Of a stretch of 19,037 nucleotides of DNA, positions 8,053 to 14,255 are shown in pieces. Positions within the stretch are counted from its first letter, which is position 1. Every line of letters starts with the position of its first letter. The translations under genes and the position numbers were made by a program. Source of the DNA: JABDII01 sp041576235 (GTDB lineage Bacteria; Gemmatimonadota; Gemmatimonadetes; Gemmatimonadales; GWC2-71-9); the NCBI GenBank assembly GCA_041576235.1, contig JBFGLJ010000038.1, positions 1 through 19,037 of the forward strand, written 5' to 3'. The notes below the pieces were generated by a model that saw only the letters and a list, made by a program, of their open reading frames with translations, had not been told where the DNA came from and ran no database searches.

Positions 8053-8520
8053 CTAGCGGGCGGCGGAGGCGAGCAGTGAGCCCTGGGGTGCAGCCTGCCA
8101 GCGCTCCCAGGTGAGCCCACACTTCTCGACGAAGAAATCCTCGGGGTGTCCGGTCCGCTTGAGCAGCTGGTGCAGCATTTCGTGACGCACCACCAGCTCA
8201 TGATCTCGGTACGTGCCCGCGAGGACGATCTTCGCGTCCGAGTCGGTCTTGACCCACAGACCGACTTTCTCTCCGAGGTCGGTTTGGAACGATGCCGTGT
8301 TGGGCACGACGTACCACGCCACCTCGGTCATGGCCCCCGTCAACCCGGAGCACTGCTCGGTCCGGGCCCACCACTCCTGATACTGGGCGGGGGCTTCCAT
8401 TGGCACGGCGCCAAAGGGCAGGTTGCTGGGCTCGAAGGCCGTGCATCCTCCGATGATTACCGGGGCCAGGGCGCCGGTAATGGTCAACCACCGTTTCACT
8501 GCGTGCAGCGTGGAAGTCAT
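8053..8520 (-). CDS. Putative HExxH zinc metallopeptidase-like lipoprotein
   Basis: This 155-residue protein starts at ATG 8520, with GGGAG five bases upstream; an ATG at 8580 would add 20 residues before the signal sequence. The N-terminus is a signal peptide (KRWLTITGALAPVIIGGC) with a lipobox ending at Cys26. Near the C-terminus is VVRHEMLHQLLKRTGHPEDF, with His113, Glu114 and His117 in HExxH form and His125 as a possible further ligand. Cys57 and Cys134 could pair. A minimal HExxH lipoprotein suggests a zinc-dependent peptidase or a degenerate relative at the envelope, but I do not recognise the family and the substrate is unknown. The central region (WYVVPNTASFQTDL, GLWVKTDSDAKIVLAG) looks beta-rich. 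The gene is transcribed away from the proline dehydrogenase gene across a 424-bp spacer. Confidence 0.8.
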   Translation of the reverse strand: MTSTLHAVKRWLTITGALAPVIIGGCTAFEPSNLPFGAVPMEAPAQYQEWWARTEQCSGLTGAMTEVAWYVVPNTASFQTDLGEKVGLWVKTDSDAKIVLAGTYRDHELVVRHEMLHQLLKRTGHPEDFFVEKCGLTWERWQAAPQGSLLASAAR

Positions 8521-8944
8521 CTTGTCTCCCACGCCCGACAAAAACAAAAGCGCGACGCTTGATGGCATCACGCTCCGCACTGCTCGTCCACCTTCGGCAC
8601 CGAGCTATCTACCCCACGAGGGGAGACCTCTAGTTTTGCGGCCCCGGATCGCTCCGGGTGTGCTCTTATCGGGCGGATCGTGTGTCCGTAATCCGTTGAT
8701 TTTTTTCGGGCTTTCGCCCGCGCCCACTGTAGAGCGAGAGTCGTGCCACAAACGCTAGATCTCGTCATGTGAGATGCTTACGCACTTGGATTGCGGCCCC
8801 GGTGCAAGTCGTTGCGTGGTGGTTTGCGGCACGGAAACCACTGGCATGCCGCTTGTAGCCCTCACAGGAGCGCACTAGTTTCGGGCGCCTGCCCCGAATG
8901 TGACGCACGCCACACTCCTCTGCAACTCGTGACGGTTGAGGCGG
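8521..8944. other. Divergent intergenic region with structured leader before the proline dehydrogenase gene
   Basis: No gene is visible in these 424 bp. On the plus strand the last 190 bp can fold into consecutive hairpins: ATCTC/GAGAT (8759-8775), ACGCACTTG with CAAG and TGCGT (8780-8817, four-base bulge), GTGGTTT/AAACCAC (8819-8841) and TTCGGG/CCCGAA (8880-8898). GCGGCA (8826-8831), in the loop of the third hairpin, can instead pair with TGCCGC (8847-8852), so two folds exclude each other or form a pseudoknot. A CCCGGA/TCCGGG hairpin lies at 8643-8658. Divergent promoters for both flanking genes should be here. I cannot match the leader to a known riboswitch class. Confidence 0.5.
8842..8857 (+). 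promoter_or_regulatory. Candidate sigma-54-type promoter element before the proline dehydrogenase gene
   Basis: TGGCATGCCGCTTGTA matches the sigma-54 consensus TGGCAYRNNNNTTGCW except that the -12 GC reads GT, a position that normally matters. It shares its first 11 bases exactly with the better element at 12418. It lies about 90 bp before the start codon. The same bases take part in the leader hairpins, so it may instead be an RNA or operator element. Confidence 0.3.
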
Positions 8945-9874
8945 ATGCTGCGACACGGCCTACTGTGGCTTTCCGAGCGCCAAGGGATCGCCAACTTCCT
9001 ACGCACCAATCCCTTAGCGTGGAAGTTCGCGTCTCGGTTCGTGGCCGGGGAGGAGGTGGACGACGCCGTCAGCGCCGCCCTCGCCCTCCGCGGGGCCGAC
9101 ATCACCGCCACCGTCGATCTCCTTGGCGAGAGCGTGGCCGACACCGCCGACGCCGGCGGCGCTCGCGATCAGTACCTTACCCTCCTAGATCAGCTGGCGG
9201 CGAAGGGCCTGGAAGTGAACGTGTCGGTCAAACCAACCCAGATGGGTCTCGACATCGATGCGTCCCTGTGTGCTGCCAACATCGGGACGATAATCGACAA
9301 GGCGGCCGAGTTTAGCGGGTTCGTTCGGATCGACATGGAGAGTTCCGAGTACACGCAACGGACCTTAGATCTCTACCGTGAGCTCGGGGGGAGCCAGCGA
9401 TCGCATGCGGGGGTGGTGATTCAATCGGCCCTGAGACGCTCGGCCGGTGACGTAGAGGACCTGCTCGCCGCAGGGACCCGCGTGCGACTCTGCAAGGGCG
9501 CGTATCTCGAGCCGCCAGACGTCGCGTTTCCCGCGAAGGCGGATGTCGACGCGAACTTTGTCGCCCTCATGGAGCGCCTCTTGCTCGAGGGGAACTACCC
9601 GGCCATCGCCACCCACGACGAGCGCATCATCACGCATGCTCAGCGGTTTGCGGATCAGCACCAGATTGCCCCGGAGCGATTTGAATTCCAAATGCTCTAC
9701 GGCGTCCGGCGTGACGTGCAGCAACAATTGCGTACCAGCGGCGCCAGGGTCCGCGTGTACATTCCTTTTGGACGGTATTGGTATCCCTACCTCATGCGCC
9801 GCTTGGCCGAGCGTCCATCCAACGTGGCGTTCATGGTGGCGAACCTCTTCCGGGAGTCGGTGAAGCGGTCGTGA
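8945..9874 (+). CDS. Proline dehydrogenase (monofunctional, PutA N-domain type)
   Basis: This FAD enzyme oxidises L-proline to 1-pyrroline-5-carboxylate, the first step of proline catabolism. It is 309 residues, the usual length of stand-alone PRODH as in Thermus. Motifs in order are the N-terminal helix LLWLSERQG, FVAGE, VSVKPTQMGLD, RIDMESSEYTQRTLDLYREL, VVIQSALRRSAGDVEDL, RVRLCKGAYLEPPDVAF, AIATHDERII, EFQMLYGVR and the substrate-binding RYWYPYLMRRLAERPSN (the RRxxER pattern). The start could be TTG 8936 or ATG 8945; an in-frame stop at 8930-8932 excludes anything longer. ATG is preferred because the MLRHGLLWLSE beginning resembles family members. Its stop overlaps the GTG of the next gene (GTGA), implying translational coupling. 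The partner P5C dehydrogenase is not in the window. Confidence 0.93.
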   Translation: MLRHGLLWLSERQGIANFLRTNPLAWKFASRFVAGEEVDDAVSAALALRGADITATVDLLGESVADTADAGGARDQYLTLLDQLAAKGLEVNVSVKPTQMGLDIDASLCAANIGTIIDKAAEFSGFVRIDMESSEYTQRTLDLYRELGGSQRSHAGVVIQSALRRSAGDVEDLLAAGTRVRLCKGAYLEPPDVAFPAKADVDANFVALMERLLLEGNYPAIATHDERIITHAQRFADQHQIAPERFEFQMLYGVRRDVQQQLRTSGARVRVYIPFGRYWYPYLMRRLAERPSNVAFMVANLFRESVKRS

Positions 9875-10188
9875 AGCCGGAAGTCACGCTTGGTGGATAC
9901 ATGGAAAAGCACGGCCGGGCTGCTGCGTTCCAAGGCAACGACGGCCACGCCTATTCGGTCGGCCTCTTCACCGACGCGGCCCCGGACGCCAAGGGCCGCT
10001 TCGGCGCCGCGCTCCTCTTCATCCGCTGGTCGACGGACGGAACCGACCCGGTCGGGCATGTCGAGACCGAGTTTCTCGCCTGGGGTGCCAGCCCGGCGGA
10101 GGCGGAGGACCGTCTCAAGGCTCTCTCCCTCTTCGATGTGAAAGCCGCCCTGGACCAGGCCATCACCGACGCCCCCGAACCGTGGTAG
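9871..10188 (+). CDS. Conserved-looking protein of unknown function, 105 residues
   Basis: I do not recognise this protein. The chosen GTG start (9871) overlaps the proline dehydrogenase stop; an ATG at 9901, preceded by GGTGG, is an alternative that would drop ten residues. The sequence has no signal peptide or membrane segment. It looks like a small alpha/beta fold: strands around AYSVGLFTDA and RFGAALLFIRWS, then an acidic C-terminal helix with PAEAEDRLKALSLFDVKAAL. There are no cysteines and no obvious catalytic motif. It overlaps rsgA by seven bases at its 3' end. Position alone suggests it is co-translated with proline dehydrogenase and RsgA, but it gives no clear function. Confidence 0.75.
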   Translation: MKPEVTLGGYMEKHGRAAAFQGNDGHAYSVGLFTDAAPDAKGRFGAALLFIRWSTDGTDPVGHVETEFLAWGASPAEAEDRLKALSLFDVKAALDQAITDAPEPW

Positions 10189-11129
10189 GCGCCGCCCCCC
10201 CCCCTCCCCGGCGAGGCACCATCCTCGAGCGCCGCGGCGCCGCCTACCGAGTCGCCACCGCAAGCGGCACCGTGCGGGCGGTGCTTCGCGGCAAGGCGAA
10301 GGGCGATGGCCCTCGGGTGGTCGTGGGCGATGAAGTCGAACTCGAAGCGGGCGGTGCCGAACAGCTCTTCGGGATAACCGCCGTCCGTCCCCGGCGCAGT
10401 GTGCTGTCACGGCGCGGCGCTGACGGACGCAGCCTGCGTCCCGTCGTGGCCAACGTCGATCAAGTGGTCGTGGTGACCGCCACCATCGACCCCACACCCG
10501 TGGTCCAGTTGCTGGATCGGCTCCTGGCCATCGCCGAGATCAATCGCGTGCCGGCCCTGGTGGCCATCAATAAGGTGGACTTGAGCCCGGGCCAGCCCCT
10601 GGCGGCCCGGTTCGAGGCCGCCGGCTACCCGACGGTGCTCACCAGCACCAAGACCGGGCACGGTGTCGACCGGCTCCGGGAGCGGCTCCTCGGCAAGGCC
10701 AGCGTCGTCGCCGGTCCCTCCGGCGCGGGCAAGTCGAGCCTGCTCAACGCCGTACAACCAGGCGGGCCCGGGGGGGGCCGGACGCTCCGGGTCGGGGCGT
10801 TGAGCGCCAAGGTGCGGCGGGGGCGACAGACGACGGTCTCTGCCGTCATGCTGCCATTGGGCCCCCAGAGTGATGGGGGGTTCGTCATCGATACCCCAGG
10901 CCTGAGCGAGGTCGGGCTGTGGGGGGTCACGCCGGGCGAGCTGGCGCAGTGCTTTAGGGAGCTTCGCCCCCTGGTGGAACGCTGCCGGTTCGGCGACTGC
11001 CGGCACCACCGCGAGCCCGAGTGCGCCGTGCGCCAAGCGGTCGAGGAGGGTCGCATCCAGACGGATCGTTACCAGAGCTACCTCGCGCTCCTGGATGAGG
11101 CGGAGGCGGCGCCCAAGCCCTGGCAGTAA
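10182..11129 (+). CDS. rsgA: Small ribosomal subunit biogenesis GTPase RsgA (YjeQ)
   Basis: RsgA is a circularly permuted GTPase that checks late 30S subunit maturation. The 315-residue protein has an N-terminal OB-like domain (about 11-70, GTILERRGAAYRV and VVVGDEVEL). The GTPase motifs come in the permuted order: G4 NKVD (130-133), G1 GPSGAGKSS (178-186), the G2 region GRQTT (214-218) and G3 DTPG (237-240). A C-terminal zinc finger uses Cys268, Cys273, His275 and Cys281, with exactly the 5-2-6 spacing of YjeQ. The start is GTG 10182, overlapping the upstream gene; there is no Shine-Dalgarno sequence, so expression probably depends on coupling. Codons 5-8 contain a run of ten C residues. The 3' end lies nine bases from the convergent mazG-like stop. 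Confidence 0.95.
   Translation: MVGAAPPPPRRGTILERRGAAYRVATASGTVRAVLRGKAKGDGPRVVVGDEVELEAGGAEQLFGITAVRPRRSVLSRRGADGRSLRPVVANVDQVVVVTATIDPTPVVQLLDRLLAIAEINRVPALVAINKVDLSPGQPLAARFEAAGYPTVLTSTKTGHGVDRLRERLLGKASVVAGPSGAGKSSLLNAVQPGGPGGGRTLRVGALSAKVRRGRQTTVSAVMLPLGPQSDGGFVIDTPGLSEVGLWGVTPGELAQCFRELRPLVERCRFGDCRHHREPECAVRQAVEEGRIQTDRYQSYLALLDEAEAAPKPWQ
10195..10204 (+). repeat. Homopolymeric C10 tract inside rsgA
   Basis: Ten consecutive C residues near codons 5-8 of rsgA, followed by T and four more C. Such tracts are prone to slippage, which here would shift the frame of an important gene. It may only reflect a non-conserved Pro-rich N-terminus, or be a place where sequencing errors arise. Confidence 0.9.
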
Positions 11130-11138
11130 CTGCCGGTC

Positions 11139-11471
11139 CTATCCCTGGGGCCGGTCCTTCTTCCGCGCCCACCGCGCGGCATCGCGACTATCGATCTTCT
11201 TCATCATGCGGTCGAATGCCTTGTCGAGATCGATGCCCTCTCGGTTCGCCATGCAGATCAGCACGAAGAGGACGTCGGCCATCTCCATGGCGAGGTCCCG
11301 GTCCGGCTCGCTCCCCTTCTTGGGCTTCTGCCCGAATCGATGGTTGACCTCTCGGGCGAGTTCTCCCACCTCCTCTGCCAATCGCGCCATGTTCGTGAGC
11401 GGGTCGAAATACCCCAGTTCGAACTGATCGACCCATCGATCCACCCGCGTTTGAATTTCCAGGAGTGGCAT
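11139..11471 (-). CDS. MazG-like nucleotide pyrophosphohydrolase
   Basis: This 110-residue all-alpha NTP-PPase hydrolyses nucleoside triphosphates to monophosphates and pyrophosphate and is thought to act in nucleotide-pool cleaning. The magnesium-binding helices carry EEVGE (33-37, in RLAEEVGELAREVNHRFG) and ExxD (Glu63-Asp66, in MEMADVLF). The single-domain length and the YFDPLTNMARLAEEVGEL beginning resemble Bacillus YpjD-type MazG proteins rather than full-length MazG. The ATG lies four bases after the stop of the PfpI-like gene, so the two form an operon. No clear Shine-Dalgarno sequence is seen. It converges on rsgA with a nine-base gap. Confidence 0.9.
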   Translation of the reverse strand: MPLLEIQTRVDRWVDQFELGYFDPLTNMARLAEEVGELAREVNHRFGQKPKKGSEPDRDLAMEMADVLFVLICMANREGIDLDKAFDRMMKKIDSRDAARWARKKDRPQG

Positions 11472-11475
11472 TGGG

Positions 11476-11994
11476 CTACCCCGCGAGCGCCGCGATGAGC
11501 GCCTTCATGAATTGAGGGAGGTCCGCTGGGGTTCTAGAGGAAATCAAGTTGCCGTCGACCACCACCGGGCTGTCTTCCCACATCATGCCCGCGTTCACCA
11601 AATCGTCCTTGATGGCCCCGACGCTGGTCCCGCGCTTGCCTTTGACGATGCCGGCCGAGATCGGCACCCACCCGGCATGGCAGATGAAGGCCACCGGTTT
11701 GCCTGCCTCGTAGATCTGTCGGGTGAGTTGGAGTAACCGCGGAGAGCGTCGCATCACATCCGGCGCGTAGCCGCCAGGGATGACCAGGGCATCGAAGGTG
11801 TCCGCTTGGACCTCGTCGACGCTGGTGTCCACGGTGAGCGGGTAGCCTCGTTTGCCCGTGTACCTCGACTCTCCCGTTCCGGCGACCGTCGTCCTCGCTC
11901 CCTCCTCCTCGAGCCGGATCTTGGGGTACCAGAGTTCCAGATCCTCATAGAGCGGGCCGGCAAAGATGAGCACATGCTTTCCGCTGAGCGACAT
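11476..11994 (-). CDS. PfpI/DJ-1 superfamily protein (YhbO/PfpI type)
   Basis: The 172-residue protein starts at ATG 11994, preceded by CGGAG with a five-base spacer. A longer in-frame reading to 12258 lacks family similarity. It aligns over its whole length with the PfpI intracellular protease/deglycase family: LYEDLELWYPKIRLEEEG with Glu17, YTGKRGYPLTVD, DALVIPGGYAPDVMR, the nucleophile elbow AFICHAGW with Cys105 and His106, RGTSVGAIKDDLVNAGMMW, and VVVDGNLISSRTPADLPQF. The Glu-Cys-His set is complete. Family members are reported as stress-linked proteases or as glyoxalase/deglycase-type enzymes; the sequence does not decide between these. It is followed within four bases by the MazG-like gene. 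Confidence 0.93.
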   Translation of the reverse strand: MSLSGKHVLIFAGPLYEDLELWYPKIRLEEEGARTTVAGTGESRYTGKRGYPLTVDTSVDEVQADTFDALVIPGGYAPDVMRRSPRLLQLTRQIYEAGKPVAFICHAGWVPISAGIVKGKRGTSVGAIKDDLVNAGMMWEDSPVVVDGNLISSRTPADLPQFMKALIAALAG

Positions 11995-12022
11995 GGCGAC
12001 TCCGGGCGGGCGTGAGGGTGAC

Positions 12023-12050
12023 GAGGCGGGGCCAAAGAGGCGGGGCCAAA
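12023..12050. repeat. Tandem duplication of 14 bp
   Basis: GAGGCGGGGCCAAA occurs twice, back to back and without mismatch, 28 bp upstream of the PfpI-like start codon. It could be a duplicated regulator site in the leader or a simple slippage product. Confidence 0.9.
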
Positions 12051-12417
12051 GATAAAGGCCGCGCTCTGGGGCGCTAGGCGGGGACGCGGTCGCGCCGGCG
12101 GAGATGATTTCGGGGCCCATGAACGGGAGGCGATACTCGTGGTCATCTGTATAGAACATGAACACGTTGTCTTCCCTCAGGCGCAAACGAGTCAATAGCA
12201 TCATTAACAACGGTTTAGGGCGATTATCATCATGGCTATCAACACCCACATGTATCACTTTTAGGAGTTGATTCTCCCCGCCGAAGTCGACATAGTATGT
12301 CTTAAAATCTTGCGGACCGTAGCGTCAATGCAACGAATGGCGGTCTCTCTGTGGCAGAATGCCGGGGTCTCAGCTCACACTTCCCCCGTAAGTCTTTATT
12401 CGACAACCCATTCGGCG

Positions 12418-12433
12418 TGGCATGCCGCATGCT
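12418..12433 (+). promoter_or_regulatory. Candidate sigma-54 promoter of the minor-pilin operon
   Basis: TGGCATGCCGCATGCT matches the sigma-54 consensus TGGCAYRNNNNTTGCW with a single mismatch. It keeps the -24 GG and -12 GC exactly ten bases apart. Transcription would start near 12444-12446, giving a leader of about 85 bases. Pilin genes are classic RpoN targets in several phyla. No enhancer site or RpoN gene can be checked in this window. Confidence 0.5.
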
Positions 12434-12529
12434 GTTGGTTATGATCGAGGACAGCCCTGCGATCCCAGGGTGCAGGAGCCGCCCGCGGGACGGGGACCGA
12501 CTTTTTTACACCTGATGCGAGAGACCGAA

Positions 12530-12982
12530 ATGGGCCGACGACCGAACAGCGGGTTCACCCTGAGCGAAATGCTGATCACCATCGTGGTGATCGGCGGGCT
12601 CATGCTGCTGGCGCTGCCCAAGTTCCAGGACGCGGTCCGGCGTAGCGACGTCCGGGGCGCCCGCACCAAGGTGGTGACCCTCTACAACCAGGCCAAGGCC
12701 GTGGCCATGACCACCAACCGGTGGACCGCGCTCAGGCTGAACGGAAACTCCGCCATGATTACCACGGCGCTCCCCGGCGGCGGGCTCGACACCCTGGGCG
12801 GCATCGAGGATCTCTATGGGCAATACGGTGTCACCATGAGTTCGACGGACACCATGCTCTCCATCGACCCCCGCGGCTTCGGCAGCGGCGCGGGTACCGC
12901 CGTCTCGACGATCTCGCTGGTGCGCGGGAGCCACGCCGACACGGTCCAGATCAGCGGCTTCGGCCGCGTGGTGGCCAAATGA
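12530..12982 (+). CDS. Type IV pilus minor pilin, GspH/FimT family
   Basis: The protein has 150 residues and a class III prepilin leader MGRRPNSG cut before FTLSEMLITIVVIGGLMLLA, with the conserved Glu at mature position 5. After the hydrophobic N-helix, the SDVRGARTKVVTLYNQAKAVAMTTNR helix followed by short beta strands is typical of GspH/FimT/FimU pseudopilins. The start is set by the short leader: ATG 12530, with GAGAG six bases upstream. An ATG at 12515 or the frame to 12422 would make an unusually long leader. It is the first gene of the operon; its stop overlaps the next start (ATGA). A peptidase such as PilD would process it, but none is in the window. Confidence 0.9.
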   Translation: MGRRPNSGFTLSEMLITIVVIGGLMLLALPKFQDAVRRSDVRGARTKVVTLYNQAKAVAMTTNRWTALRLNGNSAMITTALPGGGLDTLGGIEDLYGQYGVTMSSTDTMLSIDPRGFGSGAGTAVSTISLVRGSHADTVQISGFGRVVAK

Positions 12983-13365
12983 TCCCCACCCCCCGACTCG
13001 GCAAGACCGGCTTCACCGTGGTCGAGGTCTTGATCGCCATTGTGGTGCTATCGGTGGGCATCATAGCCCTCATGGGCTCCTCCGCCATGACCACCCGGAT
13101 GATCGGCCAGGGACGGCGCACCACGACCGCGGTCCAGGTGGCCACCCGAAGGCTCGAAGCGCTTCGACAACTGGCGCGATCGACCTCGCCCAACTGCACC
13201 GCCGGTGCGTTCTCGAGTGGCGGGCCGGTGACAACCGACGGGGTCACCGAATCGTGGGTGGTGCCAGGAGCGGGCGGCAGCCGCCCGGTGCTGGCCATCA
13301 TCACCTACCGGCGCGCCGGCGGGACCCTGACCGATACCCTCCAGACCGTGATCCGGTGCCCCTAA
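12979..13365 (+). CDS. Type IV pilus modification protein PilV-like minor pilin
   Basis: The protein has 128 residues and a prepilin leader MIPTPRLGKTG cut before FTVVEVLIAIVVLSVGIIAL, again with Glu at mature position 5. The IVVLSVGIIALMG helix followed by an amphipathic stretch (VQVATRRLEALRQLA) is the usual PilV pattern. Two cysteines (in SPNCTAG and VIRCP) probably form a C-terminal disulfide loop. The start is fixed by the four-base overlap with the upstream gene. PilV-type pilins help prime pilus assembly. The protein is short for the family but complete. Confidence 0.88.
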   Translation: MIPTPRLGKTGFTVVEVLIAIVVLSVGIIALMGSSAMTTRMIGQGRRTTTAVQVATRRLEALRQLARSTSPNCTAGAFSSGGPVTTDGVTESWVVPGAGGSRPVLAIITYRRAGGTLTDTLQTVIRCP

Positions 13366-13367
13366 AG

Positions 13368-14228
13368 ATGAAGAATCGACGCGGCATGACCCTGATCGAG
13401 CTGATGATCGCGATGGTGATCTTTTCCATCGTCGGCGGCTTGATGCTCCAATTCATCGTGAACACCCAGCGGCTGTCCCGCGATCAGGCCGAGCGGGCCG
13501 ACTTGCAGGGTGATCTCAGAACCGGAGCGCTCCTGGTGCCGTCGGAGTTGCGTGAGGTCGGCGTCAGCGCTACCGCGTCCGATCTCCAGGTGATGGCGGC
13601 CAACGCCATTCAGTACCGGGCCATGCGGGGCTTTGGGGTGACCTGCTTTGTCGGGCCGGCCGAGATCCGCCTGCTCAACACCGCGGCGATTCCCTACTCG
13701 GGCGTGCGCCGCCCGTTCGCCGCCCGTGACCGTCTGCTGCTCTTCGCCGAGGGCGACCCGGCGACCCCAGCCGACGACTCCTGGGCCGATTTGGTCATTG
13801 TCGGCGTCAACATGACGAGCACCTGCGGGGCCAGGCCCGCCATCGCCCTCACCGTGGGCCCCTTCGCCGGGACGCTGCCCGGTGGGCTGGCCGACGTCGT
13901 CGCCGGCGGACCGGCCCGCGTGTACGAAATCATGCGGCTCGAGTCCTACGCCGCGGGCGGGCAGATCTGGCTCGGCGCGCGCTCGGTGAGCGCCGGTGAG
14001 GTGAGCTTGATGCCGGTGCTCGGGCCCCTCGCCGCCGCCAACGGTTTCCAGTTGGCCTATCTCGACGCCAACGGGAACCCCACGGCGAACAACCTGCTGG
14101 TGCGGAGCATTCGTGTAACGCTGCGCGGCCTCACCAGCGCGCCGGTCAGCCGGGCCTTGGGCCAAGCGCCGGCCATCGTGCAGGACAGTATCGTCACCCT
14201 GGTAGCCCTACGGAACGCTGGTCCCTAA
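13368..14228 (+). CDS. PilW-like minor pilin
   Basis: This 286-residue prepilin has leader MKNRRG cut before MTLIELMIAMVIFSIVGGLM, with Glu at mature position 5. The long beta-rich C-terminal part contains RDRLLLFAEGD and FQLAYLDANGN, and it ends with RSIRVTLRGLTS, the pattern of PilW proteins. Two cysteines (VTCFVG, TSTCGARP) may pair. Its position third in the fimT-pilV-pilW-pilX order agrees with the assignment. It starts two bases after the pilV stop, without its own clear ribosome-binding site, so translation is probably coupled. Confidence 0.88.
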   Translation: MKNRRGMTLIELMIAMVIFSIVGGLMLQFIVNTQRLSRDQAERADLQGDLRTGALLVPSELREVGVSATASDLQVMAANAIQYRAMRGFGVTCFVGPAEIRLLNTAAIPYSGVRRPFAARDRLLLFAEGDPATPADDSWADLVIVGVNMTSTCGARPAIALTVGPFAGTLPGGLADVVAGGPARVYEIMRLESYAAGGQIWLGARSVSAGEVSLMPVLGPLAAANGFQLAYLDANGNPTANNLLVRSIRVTLRGLTSAPVSRALGQAPAIVQDSIVTLVALRNAGP

Positions 14229-14243
14229 CCCGACCAGTCTGAG

Positions 14244-14255
14244 AAGGAGATACAT
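14244..14255 (+). promoter_or_regulatory. Strong ribosome-binding site of the pilX-like gene
   Basis: AAGGAGATACAT directly precedes the ATG at 14256: a full AAGGAG with a six-base A/T-rich spacer. It is by far the strongest ribosome-binding site in the window. Unlike its upstream neighbours, this gene can be translated independently after a 27-bp gap. Confidence 0.85.

Larger units (their letters stand above)
11995..12529. other. Gene-free divergent region with AT-rich core
   Basis: These 535 bp lie between the PfpI-like gene and the pilin operon. The part 12181-12360 is about 46% G+C by hand count, far below its surroundings. On the minus strand the PfpI frame stays open from about 12330 down to the real start and reads protein-like (for example KTYYVDFGGENQ and VFMFYTDDHEYRLPFMG), but it matches nothing I know and has no good start. 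A 14-bp tandem repeat (12023-12050) and a sigma-54-like element (12418-12433) are the other features. A TATGAT hexamer at 12440-12445 is a possible sigma-70 -10 box with only a 4/6 -35 (GTGGCA). Confidence 0.5.

Noticed and set aside
8700..8720. T7 run next to a CGGGC/GCCCG hairpin
   Set aside because: The T-run precedes the stem on the plus strand and reads as an A-run after it on the minus strand, so neither orientation makes an intrinsic terminator.
11995..12258. N-terminal extension of the PfpI-like protein to 12258
   Set aside because: PfpI homology begins right at the internal ATG, which has a good ribosome-binding site, and the extension crosses a 28-bp tandem repeat. MIHVGVDSH briefly suggested an IS110-type transposase, but no further similarity follows.
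12479..12507. Possible attenuator (GC-rich stem then T6) in the pilin leader
   Set aside because: The stem is only about five base pairs with a bulge, and the T-run begins some nine bases after it; too weak to call.
12422..12529. Upstream start for the FimT-like pilin
   Set aside because: It would give a prepilin leader of more than 40 residues and would overlap the promoter-like element.
13362..14165. Minus-strand open frame across the pilW-like gene
   Set aside because: It is a His/Gly/Arg-rich shadow of a gene with a clear prepilin signal.
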